The position numbers and the translations under genes were made by a program. The notes beneath the pieces were generated by a model. The model saw only the letters and a program-made list of their open reading frames with translations, searched no databases and had not been told where the DNA came from. Positions 1 to 9,690 of a DNA stretch of 54,685 nt are shown in pieces. The stretch covers positions 1-54,685 of the forward strand of contig JAOAIK010000044.1 in NCBI GenBank assembly GCA_026414745.1. Direction: 5' to 3'. Source of the DNA: Roseococcus sp. GTDB lineage: Bacteria; Pseudomonadota; Alphaproteobacteria; Acetobacterales; Acetobacteraceae. Within the stretch, counting starts at the first letter, position 1, and every line of letters begins with the position of its first letter.

Positions 1-143
1 CCCATCGGCCCGCGCGCCTCGGCGATCGTGATCTCGACGCCGAAGCGGCGGAACACCTCGACGAAGGCGCCCATCGGCGCGCGGCTGCCATGGTCGATGA
101 CGGTGCCGGCCCAGTCGAGGATCACGGCCTTGAGTGCGCTCAT
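1..143 (-). CDS. phnX: phosphonoacetaldehyde hydrolase, N-terminal fragment (runs off the window)
   Basis: Only the first 47 or so codons lie in the window. The visible N-terminus, [19 protein letters not shown], has the HAD-superfamily motif DWAGT, which is characteristic of PhnX (in most HAD enzymes it is DxDGT). The family cleaves the C-P bond of phosphonoacetaldehyde to acetaldehyde and phosphate in the cytoplasm. The ATG overlaps the TGA of the upstream FAD oxidoreductase (ATGA), so the two are probably translationally coupled. Together with the AEP-type ABC importer starting 1.3 kb away on the other strand, this makes the assignment strong despite truncation. A transaminase PhnW could lie beyond the left edge; I cannot see it. 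Confidence 0.88.
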   Translation of the reverse strand, partial: MSALKAVILDWAGTVIDHGSRAPMGAFVEVFRRFGVEITIAEARGPM

Positions 144-1270
144 CGGCTCTCTCCTTGCAGCTCGGCCAGCGTCTCCTCAGCGATCGCGAAGGCGGTGGAG
201 GCGCCGGTGCCGCTCGTGACCATGACCAGACGGATATGGGGCGCCGGCGCGTCGCGGAACATCAGCTTGCCGGGGGCGGAGGCATAGATGCCGGTCCAGC
301 GTTCGATCACCGGCGGCGGCGGGATGCCGAGGGCGGCCCGGAACTCCTCCAGGATCAGCGCGTCCACCGCCTCGGGCTGGAAGGGATCGGGCGTGGCGCC
401 GTAGTGGTGGCTGTCGCCCACCACCAGCGGGCCGTCGGCCGACTGCACGACGATGAGGTGCACGCCCGCCTCGAGCTGCGCGCGCTGTTCGCGCCAGAGC
501 ACGGGGCGCAGCGCCTCGGCCTCCGGGAGTTCGGCATAGCCGAGGTAGCGCACCAGGCCGAGGTCGCTCATCACCGCCCCGGGGAGGCGGAAGCCGGGCG
601 AGGCGAGGCGCAGCATGTGCAGCTTGCACTTCGTCACCCCCTGGGCGGCGATGCGGTCGGGAAAGAGCGTCAGGAAGTCGTCGCCGGGGCAGACGACGAT
701 GAGCGGGGCCGAAAAGCGGCCAGCGCTCGTCTCCACCCCGTTCTCCTCCACCCCGCGCACCATCACGTTGCGGTGGATCGTCACCCCTTGCGTCTGCTCG
801 AGCCAGGCGGCGAGGCGCGGGATGGCCTCGCGGCTCTCCACCCGGCGCTCATGCGGGCTCCAGAGCAGGGCGCGGGGCGCGCCGCGCGCGAGGTCAGGAA
901 AGCGGCGCGCGGCCTCCGCCGCGTCGAGCAGGGTGCAGGCCGCGCCCATCTCGGTGCGCGCGAAGGCCTCCAGCACCGCCGCCGATTCCGCGCGCCGCGC
1001 CAGCACCGCAAGGCCCTGCTGCACCACCTCGATGCCGGCGGCGGGCGCCACCTCCTCCCACACATCGCGCGAGCGCAGCGCGCGCCGCCAGCACTCCCCC
1101 GCCTGCTGGCCGGTGACGGTGACGAAGCCGAAATTGCGCACCGAGGCGCCATTGGCCTGCGCGTCGCGGTCCAGGACCAGTGGGCGCAGCCCCCGCCGCG
1201 CCGCCGCCAGCGCATGCGCAAGGCCGAGGATGCCCGCCCCCACGATGATGATGTCCGCCGCGCCGCCCAT
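140..1270 (-). CDS. FAD-dependent oxidoreductase of phosphonate clusters (TIGR03364-like)
   Basis: 376 residues. It opens with a Rossmann dinucleotide site, [14 protein letters not shown], and has a DAO-fold C-terminus ending [16 protein letters not shown], as in glycine oxidase/D-amino-acid oxidase relatives. This subfamily is known to travel with phnX and AEP transporters. Some relatives (PbfC/PbfD type) are reported to oxidise AEP or N-methyl-AEP to phosphonoacetaldehyde. I infer that role here: the enzyme would feed PhnX directly, with which it shares a 4-base ATGA overlap. The start at 1270 is the first ATG ahead of the FAD site. It is divergent from the ABC importer across 166 bases. 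Substrate specificity cannot be read from the sequence. Confidence 0.82.
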   Translation of the reverse strand: MGGAADIIIVGAGILGLAHALAAARRGLRPLVLDRDAQANGASVRNFGFVTVTGQQAGECWRRALRSRDVWEEVAPAAGIEVVQQGLAVLARRAESAAVLEAFARTEMGAACTLLDAAEAARRFPDLARGAPRALLWSPHERRVESREAIPRLAAWLEQTQGVTIHRNVMVRGVEENGVETSAGRFSAPLIVVCPGDDFLTLFPDRIAAQGVTKCKLHMLRLASPGFRLPGAVMSDLGLVRYLGYAELPEAEALRPVLWREQRAQLEAGVHLIVVQSADGPLVVGDSHHYGATPDPFQPEAVDALILEEFRAALGIPPPPVIERWTGIYASAPGKLMFRDAPAPHIRLVMVTSGTGASTAFAIAEETLAELQGESR

Positions 1271-1373
1271 CCCGCCTGCCCGCCTCCGCGCCAGGAAGCT
1301 ACCCGACCAGCCGGGAAGGGCCAGGGATCGCCGGCGGTGGCGGCGGATTTCACGGCATTGTCACACACTCCGC

Positions 1374-1387
1374 GTTCCCTCGGGAAC
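1374..1387. promoter_or_regulatory. palindrome in the divergent phosphonate promoter region
   Basis: GTTCCC-TC-GGGAAC is a perfect 6-bp inverted repeat. It sits in the 166-base gap between the FAD oxidoreductase and the AEP-binding protein gene, about 50 bases upstream of the latter's ATG. It is placed to act as an operator for both directions, but no regulator gene is adjacent in the window, and the region (1271-1436) shows no clear -35/-10 boxes. In DNA this GC-rich a short palindrome can arise by chance. Confidence 0.3.
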
Positions 1388-1436
1388 CGGGCCCGGCCAA
1401 CCTTGCCGCCGCGAGACGCCATCAGGGAGACGCCCC

Positions 1437-2459
1437 ATGCGCCGCCTTCTGCTCACCACCCTTGCCGCGCTGACGCTGTCCGCCGGGGCCGCCGAGGCGC
1501 AGAGCCGCACGCGGCTGACCGTCTACACCGCCCTCGAGAACGAGCAGCTCGCGCCCTTCAAGGCGGCCGCCGAGCGCGCGGTGCCGGGCATCGAGATCGC
1601 CTGGGTGCGCGATTCCACCGGCGTGATCACCGCCCGGCTGATCGCCGAACGGGCCAACCCGCGCGCCGACGTGATCTGGGGCCTCAGCGTCTTCAGCCTG
1701 CTCCAGCTCGAGGCGCTCGACATGCTCGAACCCTACACCCCGCCCGGCGCCGCCGCGCTGCGCCCCAACTTCCGCAGCCCGCGCGAGCCGATGACCTGGA
1801 CGGGGATGGACGCCTTCGTCGCCGCCATCTGCTTCAACCGGGTGGTGGCGCAAAGCCGCGGCCTGCCCCGGCCCGCGACCTGGGCCGATCTGCTCAACCC
1901 CGCCTTCCGCGGCCAGGTGGCCATGCCCAACCCGGCCTCCTCCGGCACCGGCTTCCTGACCGTCGCGGGCTGGATGGGCGCCATGGGCGAGGCGCGCGCC
2001 TGGGACTACATGACGCGGCTGCACGAGAACATCCAGGTCTACACCCATTCCGGCAGCGCCCCCTGCAACAACGCCGCGCGCGGCGAATACGCGGTGGGCC
2101 TCAGCTTCGACATGCGTTCGGTGGCGCTGCGCAACCAGGGCGCGCCCATCGACGTCATCGTGCCGACCGACGGCGTGGGCTTCGACCTGGAGGCCACCGC
2201 CATCCTGCGCGGCACCCGCCACCTCGAGGCCGCGCGCCGGCTCGTGGACTGGACGGTGAGCCGCGAGGCGAACGAGCTCTACGGCCGCTTCTACGCGCTG
2301 GTGGCGCACCCCGATGTGGCGCCCTCGGTGCAGAACTACCCGGCGGAGTTCGCCCAGCGCCTGGTGAACCAGGATTTCGCCGCCATCGCCGCCCGCCGCG
2401 AGGAGATCCTGCGCGAATGGACGCGGCGCTTCGACGGGAAATCCGCCCCGCGCAACTGA
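1437..2459 (+). CDS. 2-aminoethylphosphonate ABC transporter, periplasmic binding protein
   Basis: 340 residues with a clear Sec signal peptide (MRRLLLTTLAALTLSAGAAEA, cleavage near AEA-QS). The mature part begins LTVYTALENEQ, as in iron/AEP-type family 1 solute receptors (PhnS2-like). It would capture 2-aminoethylphosphonate in the periplasm and deliver it to the permease encoded at 3560. The start at 1437 is chosen because AGGGAGA lies just upstream and the signal peptide begins there; upstream in-frame sequence is non-coding in character. ATPase and permease genes follow in the same direction, 13 bases and then overlapping. Ferric-iron receptors are similar in fold, so the substrate call rests on neighbours (phnX, oxidase, fused permease). 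Confidence 0.85.
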   Translation: MRRLLLTTLAALTLSAGAAEAQSRTRLTVYTALENEQLAPFKAAAERAVPGIEIAWVRDSTGVITARLIAERANPRADVIWGLSVFSLLQLEALDMLEPYTPPGAAALRPNFRSPREPMTWTGMDAFVAAICFNRVVAQSRGLPRPATWADLLNPAFRGQVAMPNPASSGTGFLTVAGWMGAMGEARAWDYMTRLHENIQVYTHSGSAPCNNAARGEYAVGLSFDMRSVALRNQGAPIDVIVPTDGVGFDLEATAILRGTRHLEAARRLVDWTVSREANELYGRFYALVAHPDVAPSVQNYPAEFAQRLVNQDFAAIAARREEILREWTRRFDGKSAPRN

Positions 2460-2472
2460 GGCCGCGGCGCCG

Positions 2473-3559
<1,087 letters not shown>

Positions 3560-3567
<8 letters not shown>

Positions 3568-5254
3568 GGCGGCCCTCGGCCGGGGCCTGCGCCCCGTTCT
3601 CTCCGCCGACCAGCGCGTGATCGGCCTCGCGCTCGGCGCGGCGGGGCTGCTGATGCTGGTGGCGCTGGTCCTGCCGCTCGCCTGGCTGCTGGTGCGCGCC
3701 TTCGAGGACGCGCAGGGCCGCTTCGTCGGCCTCGCCAACTTCGCCGCCTATGTGACGACGCCGAGCCTCGCCGTCTCGGCCTGGAACAGTCTCTGGACGG
3801 CGGGGCTGACCACGCTCTTCGTGGTGCCGGCGGCCTTCGCCTACGCCTATGCGCTGACGCGCTCCTGCATGCCGCTCAAGCCGCTGTTCCGGGCGGTGAT
3901 GCTGCTGCCGGTGCTCGCACCCTCGCTGCTGCCCGCGCTGGCGCTGGTCTATCTCTTCGGCAACCAGGGGATGCTGCGCGGCCTGCTGATGGGCGAGAGC
4001 ATCTACGGCCCGATCGGCATCGTCATGGCGCAGGCGTTCTACTGCTTCCCGCATGCGGCGCTGATCCTGTCCGTCGCGCTCTCCGGCGCGGATGGGAGGC
4101 TCTACGAGGCAGCCGCCGCGCTCAAGGCGGGGCGCGGGCGCATCTTCGCCACCGTCACGCTGCCGGGGGCGCTGGGCGGCATCGTCTCGGCCTGCGTCGT
4201 CGTCTTCACCCTGGTGGTGACGGATTTCGGCATCCCCAAGGTGATCGGCGGGCAGTTCCCGGTGCTCGCCACCGAGATCTACAAGCAGGTGATCGGGCAG
4301 CAGAACTTCAACATGGGCGCGGTGGTGGGCCTCGTTCTGCTGCTGCCGGCGGTGGGCGCCTTCCTCCTCGATCTCTGGGCGCAGCGGCGGCAGGGCAGCG
4401 TCTTCTCCGGCCGCGCCGTGCCGCTGGAGCCCCGGCCGCGCGCCGGGCGGGACTGGCCGCTCTTCGCCTTCTGCCTCGTCGTCGCCGCGCTGCTGCTGGG
4501 CGTGGTGGGGCTGGCCGTCTGGGGCAGCTTCATCCGCTTCTGGCCGTGGAACCTCGAGCTCACCCTCGCCAACTACGATTTCGCGCGCTTCGATTCCGCG
4601 GGCTGGGGCAGCCTCTGGACCTCCATCCGCATGGCCTTCTGGACGGCGCTGCTCGGCACGGTGCTGGTGTTCGTGCTGGCCTACATGATCGAGCGCGGGC
4701 GCGTGGCCGGGCCGCTGCCGCGGCTCCTCTCGCTCGCGGCCACGCTGCCGCTCGCGGTGCCGGGGCTGGTGCTCGGCCTCGCCTACATCCTGTTCTTCAA
4801 CGATCCCGCGAACCCCCTGGGCTTCCTCTACGGCACCCTCGCCATCCTGGTGCTCAACTCCATCATCCACTTCTACACCGTCTGCCACCTGACGGCGGTG
4901 ACGGCGATCCGCCAGCTCGACCCGGAGTTCGAGAGCGTGGGCGCGAGCCTGAAGGTGCCCGTCTGGGTCACCTTCGGGCGCGTGACGCTGCCCATCTGCC
5001 TGCCCGCCACGCTCGACATCTTCGTCTATCTCTTCGTCAACGCGATGACGACGGTGAGCGCGGTGGTCTTCCTCTACGGGCCCGACACCAAGCCCGCCTC
5101 GGTCGCCGTGATCCACATGGACGAGGCGGGGCAGGTGAGCGCGGCCGCCGCCATGGCGGTGGCGATCCTCGCCGTCAATGTCGCGCTGAAGCTGCTGCAT
5201 CTCGCCGGCGCGGGGCGCATCGAGCGCGCCACCCAGGCCTGGCGCCGGCGATAG
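3560..5254 (+). CDS. 2-aminoethylphosphonate ABC transporter, fused double permease (PhnU2-like)
   Basis: 564 residues, about twice the length of a single permease. Two BPD_transp_1 halves are visible. The first helix starts near residue 30 (LLMLVALVLPLAWLLV) and the second half begins near 300 (FAFCLVVAALLLGVVGLAV), giving about twelve membrane segments. EAA-type coupling loops occur in both halves (EAAAALKAGRGRIFATVTLP; ESVGASLKVPVWVTFGRVTLP). This fused architecture is the form found in the putative AEP importer TIGR03262 and also in FbpB-type iron transporters. It overlaps the ATPase gene by 8 bases and closes the operon. Confidence 0.87.
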
Positions 5255-5270
5255 CCGCGGGCGCTTCCGC

Positions 5271-5291
5271 CGCGGCCCTGCGCGGGCCGCG
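5271..5291. terminator. hairpin between convergent genes
   Basis: A perfect 8-bp stem, CGCGGCCC / GGGCCGCG, with a 5-base loop fills the gap between the AEP permease (plus) and the D-threonine aldolase-like gene (minus). Being symmetric it could terminate both. No T-run follows on either side, so intrinsic termination is uncertain. Confidence 0.45.
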
Positions 5292-6401
5292 CTACGCCAT
5301 CGCCCCGCGGGCGGCGACGGGCCAGAGGCACTCCACCCGCCCCTTCCGCACGCCCACATACCAGTCGTAGCGATCCACCGTCGGGTCGCAATGGCCGGGC
5401 ACGAGGCGCAGCCTCTCGCCGAGCGCGGGGCGGTCGGCGGGGTCCTCCACCATGAGCTTGCCGTGCTCGTCGGAGGCGGAGACGTAGCGCACCCGCTCCC
5501 GCCCATGCACGAGCGGATAGCCGCTGTCGGTCGGCACCGCCTTGTGGCCCGCGTCCAGCACGGCGATGTGCGGGCTCGCCGCGCTCATCACCGTGGCCAG
5601 CACGAACAGCGACTGGCGGAAGGGCGGCGCCTGCCCGTTGCGCGCGTAGTCCGCATCCATGAAGGCGTAGGAGCCGGCCTGGATTTCCGTATAGACGCCG
5701 CTCGCCGCCTCATGCGCGAAGGTGCCGGTGCCGCCGCCGCCCACCACCGGGCACTCCAGCCCGCGCTGGCGGAGCTGCTCCACCGTGCGGCGCGCGTGCT
5801 CGGCCGCGGCGGCGATGGCGGCGGCGCGGCGCTCCGGCTCGCGGATGTGCTGGGCGCTGCCGTGATAGGCCTGCAGCCCGCCGAAGGAGAGGTGGCGCGA
5901 GGCGGCGATGCGCTCGGCCAACGCCACCGCGGGCGGGCCGGGCGGCAGGCCGCAGCGCGCCGCGCCCACGTCGATCTCCACCAGCACGGGGATGCGCACC
6001 CCCGCCGCCTCGGCCGCCGCCTCGATGGCCGCCACATGCGCGGGATCGTCCGCGCAGACCGAGACGCGCGCGATGCGCGCCAGCGCCGCGAGCCGCGCGA
6101 GCTTGCGCGCGCCCACCACCTCGTTCGTCACCATCACGTCGGGCACGCCGCCCCAGGCGAGGATTTCCGCCTCCGCCACCTTCTGCACGCATTGGCCGAT
6201 CGCACCATGCGCCATCTGCCGCAGCGCGATCACCGGCGACTTGTGCGTCTTGGCGTGCGCGCGCAGCTTCGCCCCCGTCGGCGCCAGCAGCGCCGCCATG
6301 GCGGCGAGGTTGTGCTCGAAGGCGTCGAGGTCGAGCAGCAGGGCGGGCGTGTCCACCTCCTCCTCGCGCATCCCGGGCTCGGCGGGCGGTGGCTGAAGCA
6401 T
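5292..6401 (-). CDS. DSD1-family PLP enzyme (D-threonine aldolase / 3-hydroxy-D-aspartate aldolase-like)
   Basis: 369 residues. The N-terminus, VDTPALLLDLDAFEHN, and the PLP-lysine motif RAHAKTHKSP match the fold-type III alanine-racemase-like family of D-threonine aldolase and D-3-hydroxyaspartate aldolase/dehydratase. The C-terminal PGHCDPTVD supplies the His/Asp (and Cys) metal site typical of this group. The expected reaction is retro-aldol cleavage (for example to glycine) or dehydration of D-beta-hydroxy amino acids in the cytoplasm. The start at 6401 is chosen because the family normally begins with a short PPPAEPG segment; a later ATG at 6371 is possible. It is divergent from the amine oxidase with only 34 bases between starts. 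The exact substrate is not resolvable. Confidence 0.8.
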   Translation of the reverse strand: MLQPPPAEPGMREEEVDTPALLLDLDAFEHNLAAMAALLAPTGAKLRAHAKTHKSPVIALRQMAHGAIGQCVQKVAEAEILAWGGVPDVMVTNEVVGARKLARLAALARIARVSVCADDPAHVAAIEAAAEAAGVRIPVLVEIDVGAARCGLPPGPPAVALAERIAASRHLSFGGLQAYHGSAQHIREPERRAAAIAAAAEHARRTVEQLRQRGLECPVVGGGGTGTFAHEAASGVYTEIQAGSYAFMDADYARNGQAPPFRQSLFVLATVMSAASPHIAVLDAGHKAVPTDSGYPLVHGRERVRYVSASDEHGKLMVEDPADRPALGERLRLVPGHCDPTVDRYDWYVGVRKGRVECLWPVAARGAMA

Positions 6402-6435
6402 GGGCGTCCTCCTCGATCCGCGCCATGATGCGGGC

Positions 6436-7665
6436 ATGGCGGGAACCGATCCAGAGGTGGAGGTCGCGATCCTCGGCGCGGGGGTGGCGGGCATCGCGGC
6501 CGCGCGCGCGCTCCTCGCCGCGGGGCGCTCCTGCGTGGTGCTGGAGGCGAAGGACCGCGCGGGCGGCCGCGCCCATGCCTGCACCACGCTGGGCGCGGTG
6601 TTCGACCATGGCGCCACCTGGCTGCACCAGGCGCGCGAGAACCCGCTGGCGGCGCATCTCGGCGCGCATGTGGACCATGACCGGGTGCGCGAGCGGCACC
6701 TGCATCTCGGCGACCGCTTCGCGACGCAGGAGGAGCTCGCCGCCTACTGGCGCGCCCACCGCGCCTTCGAGGCGGCGCTGGCCGCCGCCCCCCTCGCGCC
6801 GGACCGCGCGGCGAGCGAGGCCGCACCGCGCGGCGGGCCCTGGGACGCGACGATCGCGCACTGGCTCGGCCACCAGATCAACGGGGCGGCGCTCTCGCGC
6901 CTCTCGCTCGAGGACTATGTGAGGACCGCCCTCGACGGCCCGAACCTGCTGCCGCAGGAGGGCGTGGGCGGGCTGGTGGCGCGGCTGGCGGAGGGCCTGC
7001 CCATCCGGCTTCGCCACCCGGTGACGCGGCTCGACTGGCGCGGGCCCGGCGTGGTGCTGGAGGGCCCCTGGGGCGCGCTGCGCGCGGGGCGCGCCATCGT
7101 CACCGTCTCGACCGGCGTGCTGGCCGCGGGCGGGCTGCGCTTCGTGCCGGAGCTGCCGGCGGAGGTGCGGGCCGCCATCGCCGGCCTGCCCATGGGGCTG
7201 CTGACCAAGTTCGGCTTCCGCCTGCTCCGCGATGTGGGGCTGCCGCCCTTCCATTCCGCCCGCCGCGCCGTGACGCCCGCGGCGCCGCAGCCGATGAGCT
7301 GGATCTTCCGCCCCTTCGGCGCGCCCATCGTCTTCGGCTTCGTCGGCGGCGACCGCGCCTGGGACCTGCTGAAGGAGGGCGTGGCGGCGACGGAGGCCGC
7401 CGCGCGCGCCGATTTCGCCGCCATGTTCGGCGAGGGCGCGCTGGGCGAGGCGCTGATCACCCGCTGGGGCGATGATCCCTGCTTCCTCGGCAGCTACAGC
7501 CATGCGCGGCCGGGGCACCACGCCTCGCGCGCCCTGCTGGCGCGGCCGCTCGGCGAGGGCCGCCTCGCCTTCGCCGGCGAGGCGACGCACAGCCGCTTCG
7601 CCGGCACGGTGGCGGGCGCCTGGCTCTCGGGCGAAGCGGCGGCGGCGCTCGCGCCGGCCGGGTGA
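6436..7665 (+). CDS. flavin-containing amine oxidase family protein
   Basis: 409 residues. The N-terminal FAD site VAILGAGVAGIAAA is followed by the GGRAHA motif (R-x-G-G-R type) of monoamine oxidases. The C-terminal FAD-binding segment LAFAGEATHSRFAGTVAGAW is the classic amine-oxidase ending. It would oxidise an amine or related compound to imine with O2. I start it at 6436 rather than 6400, because the latter overlaps the divergent gene's start codon and adds residues outside the fold. It converges on a Bug receptor gene 18 bases away. The substrate is unknown; its pairing with the D-amino-acid lyase suggests an amine or amino acid, which is inference. Confidence 0.8.
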   Translation: MAGTDPEVEVAILGAGVAGIAAARALLAAGRSCVVLEAKDRAGGRAHACTTLGAVFDHGATWLHQARENPLAAHLGAHVDHDRVRERHLHLGDRFATQEELAAYWRAHRAFEAALAAAPLAPDRAASEAAPRGGPWDATIAHWLGHQINGAALSRLSLEDYVRTALDGPNLLPQEGVGGLVARLAEGLPIRLRHPVTRLDWRGPGVVLEGPWGALRAGRAIVTVSTGVLAAGGLRFVPELPAEVRAAIAGLPMGLLTKFGFRLLRDVGLPPFHSARRAVTPAAPQPMSWIFRPFGAPIVFGFVGGDRAWDLLKEGVAATEAAARADFAAMFGEGALGEALITRWGDDPCFLGSYSHARPGHHASRALLARPLGEGRLAFAGEATHSRFAGTVAGAWLSGEAAAALAPAG

Positions 7666-7683
7666 GCGGGCCGGCCCCGCGCG

Positions 7684-8670
7684 CTACTCCGCCCGCAGCC
7701 CCAGCGAGGCGACGATGGGCCTGAGCGCGGCCACCTGGGCGTGCACCATCTCGCGGAACTCGGCGCTGCTGTTGCCGCCCGGGTCCGCCCCCAGCTCCTC
7801 GATGCGCGCGGCCAGCGGCGGATGGCGCGCGGCTGCCGCGATCTCGGCCTGCAGCCGCGCCAGCACCGGTTCGGGCGTGCGGGCGGGGGCGAACCAGCCG
7901 TTCCAGCCGAGGATCGCGGCGTTGGGAAACCCCTGCTCCGCCACCGTCGGGATGTCCGGCAGCATGCGCGAGCGGCTGGTGGAGCGGATGGCGATGGGCC
8001 GCAGCGCCCCCGAACGGATGTGCGGCAGCGCGGAGGAGAGCTGGTCGCCGCCGAAGGGGATGCGCCCGGCCAGCATCTCCTGCACGAGCAGCGAGGCGCC
8101 GCGGAAGGGCACATGCTCCATGTCGAAGTTGCCGTCGCGCTTCAGCACCTCGCCCACCAGATGCCCCGCGCTGCCGGGGCCGGTGGAGCCGTAGAAGGGC
8201 GGGCGCGGCTGGGCGCGCGCCCAGGCAATCCACTCCGCGAGGTTCGTCGCCGGCACCGAGGGATGGACAAGGATCACGGTGGGCACCAGCGCGCCGAGGG
8301 TGATCGGCGCGAAGTCGCGCTCGATGGAGTGCGGCGCGCGGTTGTTGAACTCGAGCACCGCCGTGGTGGCCGAGAAGGTGGAGTTGTGGAACAGCAGCAC
8401 CTGCCCGTCCGGCGGGGCCTTCGCCACCAGGTCCGCGCCGATGGAGCCGCCGCCGCCGCCGCGGTTCTCCACCAGCATGGGCACGCCCAGCGTCTCCGAC
8501 AGGCGCTGCGCGTAGAGGCGGGCGAGGATGTCCGTCGTGCCGCCCGCGGCGAAGGGCACGACGACGCGGATGGGCCCGCCCGGCTGCCAGGCCTGCGCGC
8601 GCGCGAGGCCCGGGGCGGCGAGAAGGGCGGCGGCGCCGAGCGCCCGGCGGGAGAGGCGCATCCGCGTCAC
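7684..8670 (-). CDS. Bug/TctC-family tripartite tricarboxylate transporter receptor, copy 2
   Basis: 328 residues with a signal peptide (RRALGAAALLAAPGLARAQA). The mature start, GPIRVVVPFAAGGTTDILAR, and VENRGGGGGSIGADLVAKA are hallmarks of the Bug periplasmic receptors. These bind carboxylates or other small organics for TctAB or for sensing. Its ATG overlaps the TGA of the neighbouring paralog (8667-8670, ATGA), so the two are one transcriptional unit. Its protein is strikingly similar to that neighbour (for example GGDQLSSALPHIRSG versus GGDQLSSSLQHIRSG), pointing to tandem duplication. No TctA or TctB is in the window. Confidence 0.9.
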   Translation of the reverse strand: MTRMRLSRRALGAAALLAAPGLARAQAWQPGGPIRVVVPFAAGGTTDILARLYAQRLSETLGVPMLVENRGGGGGSIGADLVAKAPPDGQVLLFHNSTFSATTAVLEFNNRAPHSIERDFAPITLGALVPTVILVHPSVPATNLAEWIAWARAQPRPPFYGSTGPGSAGHLVGEVLKRDGNFDMEHVPFRGASLLVQEMLAGRIPFGGDQLSSALPHIRSGALRPIAIRSTSRSRMLPDIPTVAEQGFPNAAILGWNGWFAPARTPEPVLARLQAEIAAAARHPPLAARIEELGADPGGNSSAEFREMVHAQVAALRPIVASLGLRAE

Positions 8671-9662
8671 TCCACCTGCATCCTGAGCGCCTGCACCAGC
8701 GGGCGGACGGCGGCGATCTGCGCATGGACAGAGGCGCCGAACTCCTCGGGGCTGTTGCCGCCGGGCTCGGCGCCCAGCTCCAGGATGCGGTTCGCCACCG
8801 CGGGGTGGCGCGCGGCCGCCGCGACCTCCGCATGCAGCCGGGCGAGCACCGGCGCGGGCGTGCGCGCAGGGGCGAAGAAGCCGTTCCAGCCCAGCAGCTC
8901 GGCGTTCGGGAAGCCCTGCTCGCGCACCGTGGGCACATCGGGCAGCACGCGCGGGCGCTGGTTGGCCAGGGTGGCGATGGGCTTCAGCGTGCCGGAGCGG
9001 ATGTGCTGCAGCGAGGAGGAGAGCTGGTCGCCGCCGAAGGCGATGCGCCCGGCCAGCATGTCCTGCACCAGCGGCGCGGCGCCGCGGAAGGGCACGTGCT
9101 CCATCTGGAAGTTGCCGTCGCGCTTCAGGATTTCGCCCACCAGGTTCATCGTGCTGCCGGGGCCGGTGGAGCCGTAGAAGGGCGGCGGGTTCTGCGCCCG
9201 CGCCCAGGCGATGAACTCGGTCAGGGTGCGGGCGGGCACCTGCGCGTTCACCAGCAGGATCATCGGCACATTCGCGCCGAGGGTGATCGGCGCGAAGTCC
9301 CGCTCGATGGAGTGCGGCGCGCGGTTCACGAACTCCAGCGCCGCCGTGGTGGTCGAGAAGGTGAGGTTGTGGAACAGCAGCGTCTGCCCGTCGGGCGCGG
9401 CCTTGGCCACCACGTCCGCGCCGATGGAGCCGCCGCCGCCGCCGCGGTTCTCCACCACCACCGAGACGCCCATCGTCTCGGTCAGGCGCTGGGCGAAGAG
9501 CCGCGCCAGGATGTCGGTGGTGCCGCCGGCCGGGAAGGGCACGATGATGCGGATGGGCCCGCTGGGCTGCCAGCCCTGGGCAAGCAGGGGCGCGGGCGCG
9601 GCGAGCGCGCCGACCCCGGCGAGAGCAAGGCCGCGAAGGCCCATGGTGCGGCGGGTGATCAT
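8667..9662 (-). CDS. Bug/TctC-family tripartite tricarboxylate transporter receptor, copy 1
   Basis: 331 residues, starting MITRRTMGLRGLALAGVG. It has a signal peptide with a twin-arginine-like TRRTMG followed by a hydrophobic stretch and cleavage near LLAQG. The body carries the family landmarks PFPAGGTTDILARLFAQRL and VVENRGGGGGSIGADV. The reading frame extends upstream to 10037 but that part is antisense to the monooxygenase gene, so the ATG at 9662 is used. The next paralog starts within its stop codon. It is probably transcribed after the Baeyer-Villiger monooxygenase (28-base gap, same strand), so the receptor may concern a substrate or product of that enzyme; this is inference. Confidence 0.9.
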   Translation of the reverse strand: MITRRTMGLRGLALAGVGALAAPAPLLAQGWQPSGPIRIIVPFPAGGTTDILARLFAQRLTETMGVSVVVENRGGGGGSIGADVVAKAAPDGQTLLFHNLTFSTTTAALEFVNRAPHSIERDFAPITLGANVPMILLVNAQVPARTLTEFIAWARAQNPPPFYGSTGPGSTMNLVGEILKRDGNFQMEHVPFRGAAPLVQDMLAGRIAFGGDQLSSSLQHIRSGTLKPIATLANQRPRVLPDVPTVREQGFPNAELLGWNGFFAPARTPAPVLARLHAEVAAAARHPAVANRILELGAEPGGNSPEEFGASVHAQIAAVRPLVQALRMQVE

Positions 9663-9690
9663 GCTCCGGCGTCTCCTCACGCGGGCCGGA

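Noticed and set aside
6400..6435. ATG 6400 as the amine oxidase start
   Set aside because: It overlaps the start codon of the divergent gene and precedes the FAD motif by an unneeded 12 residues.
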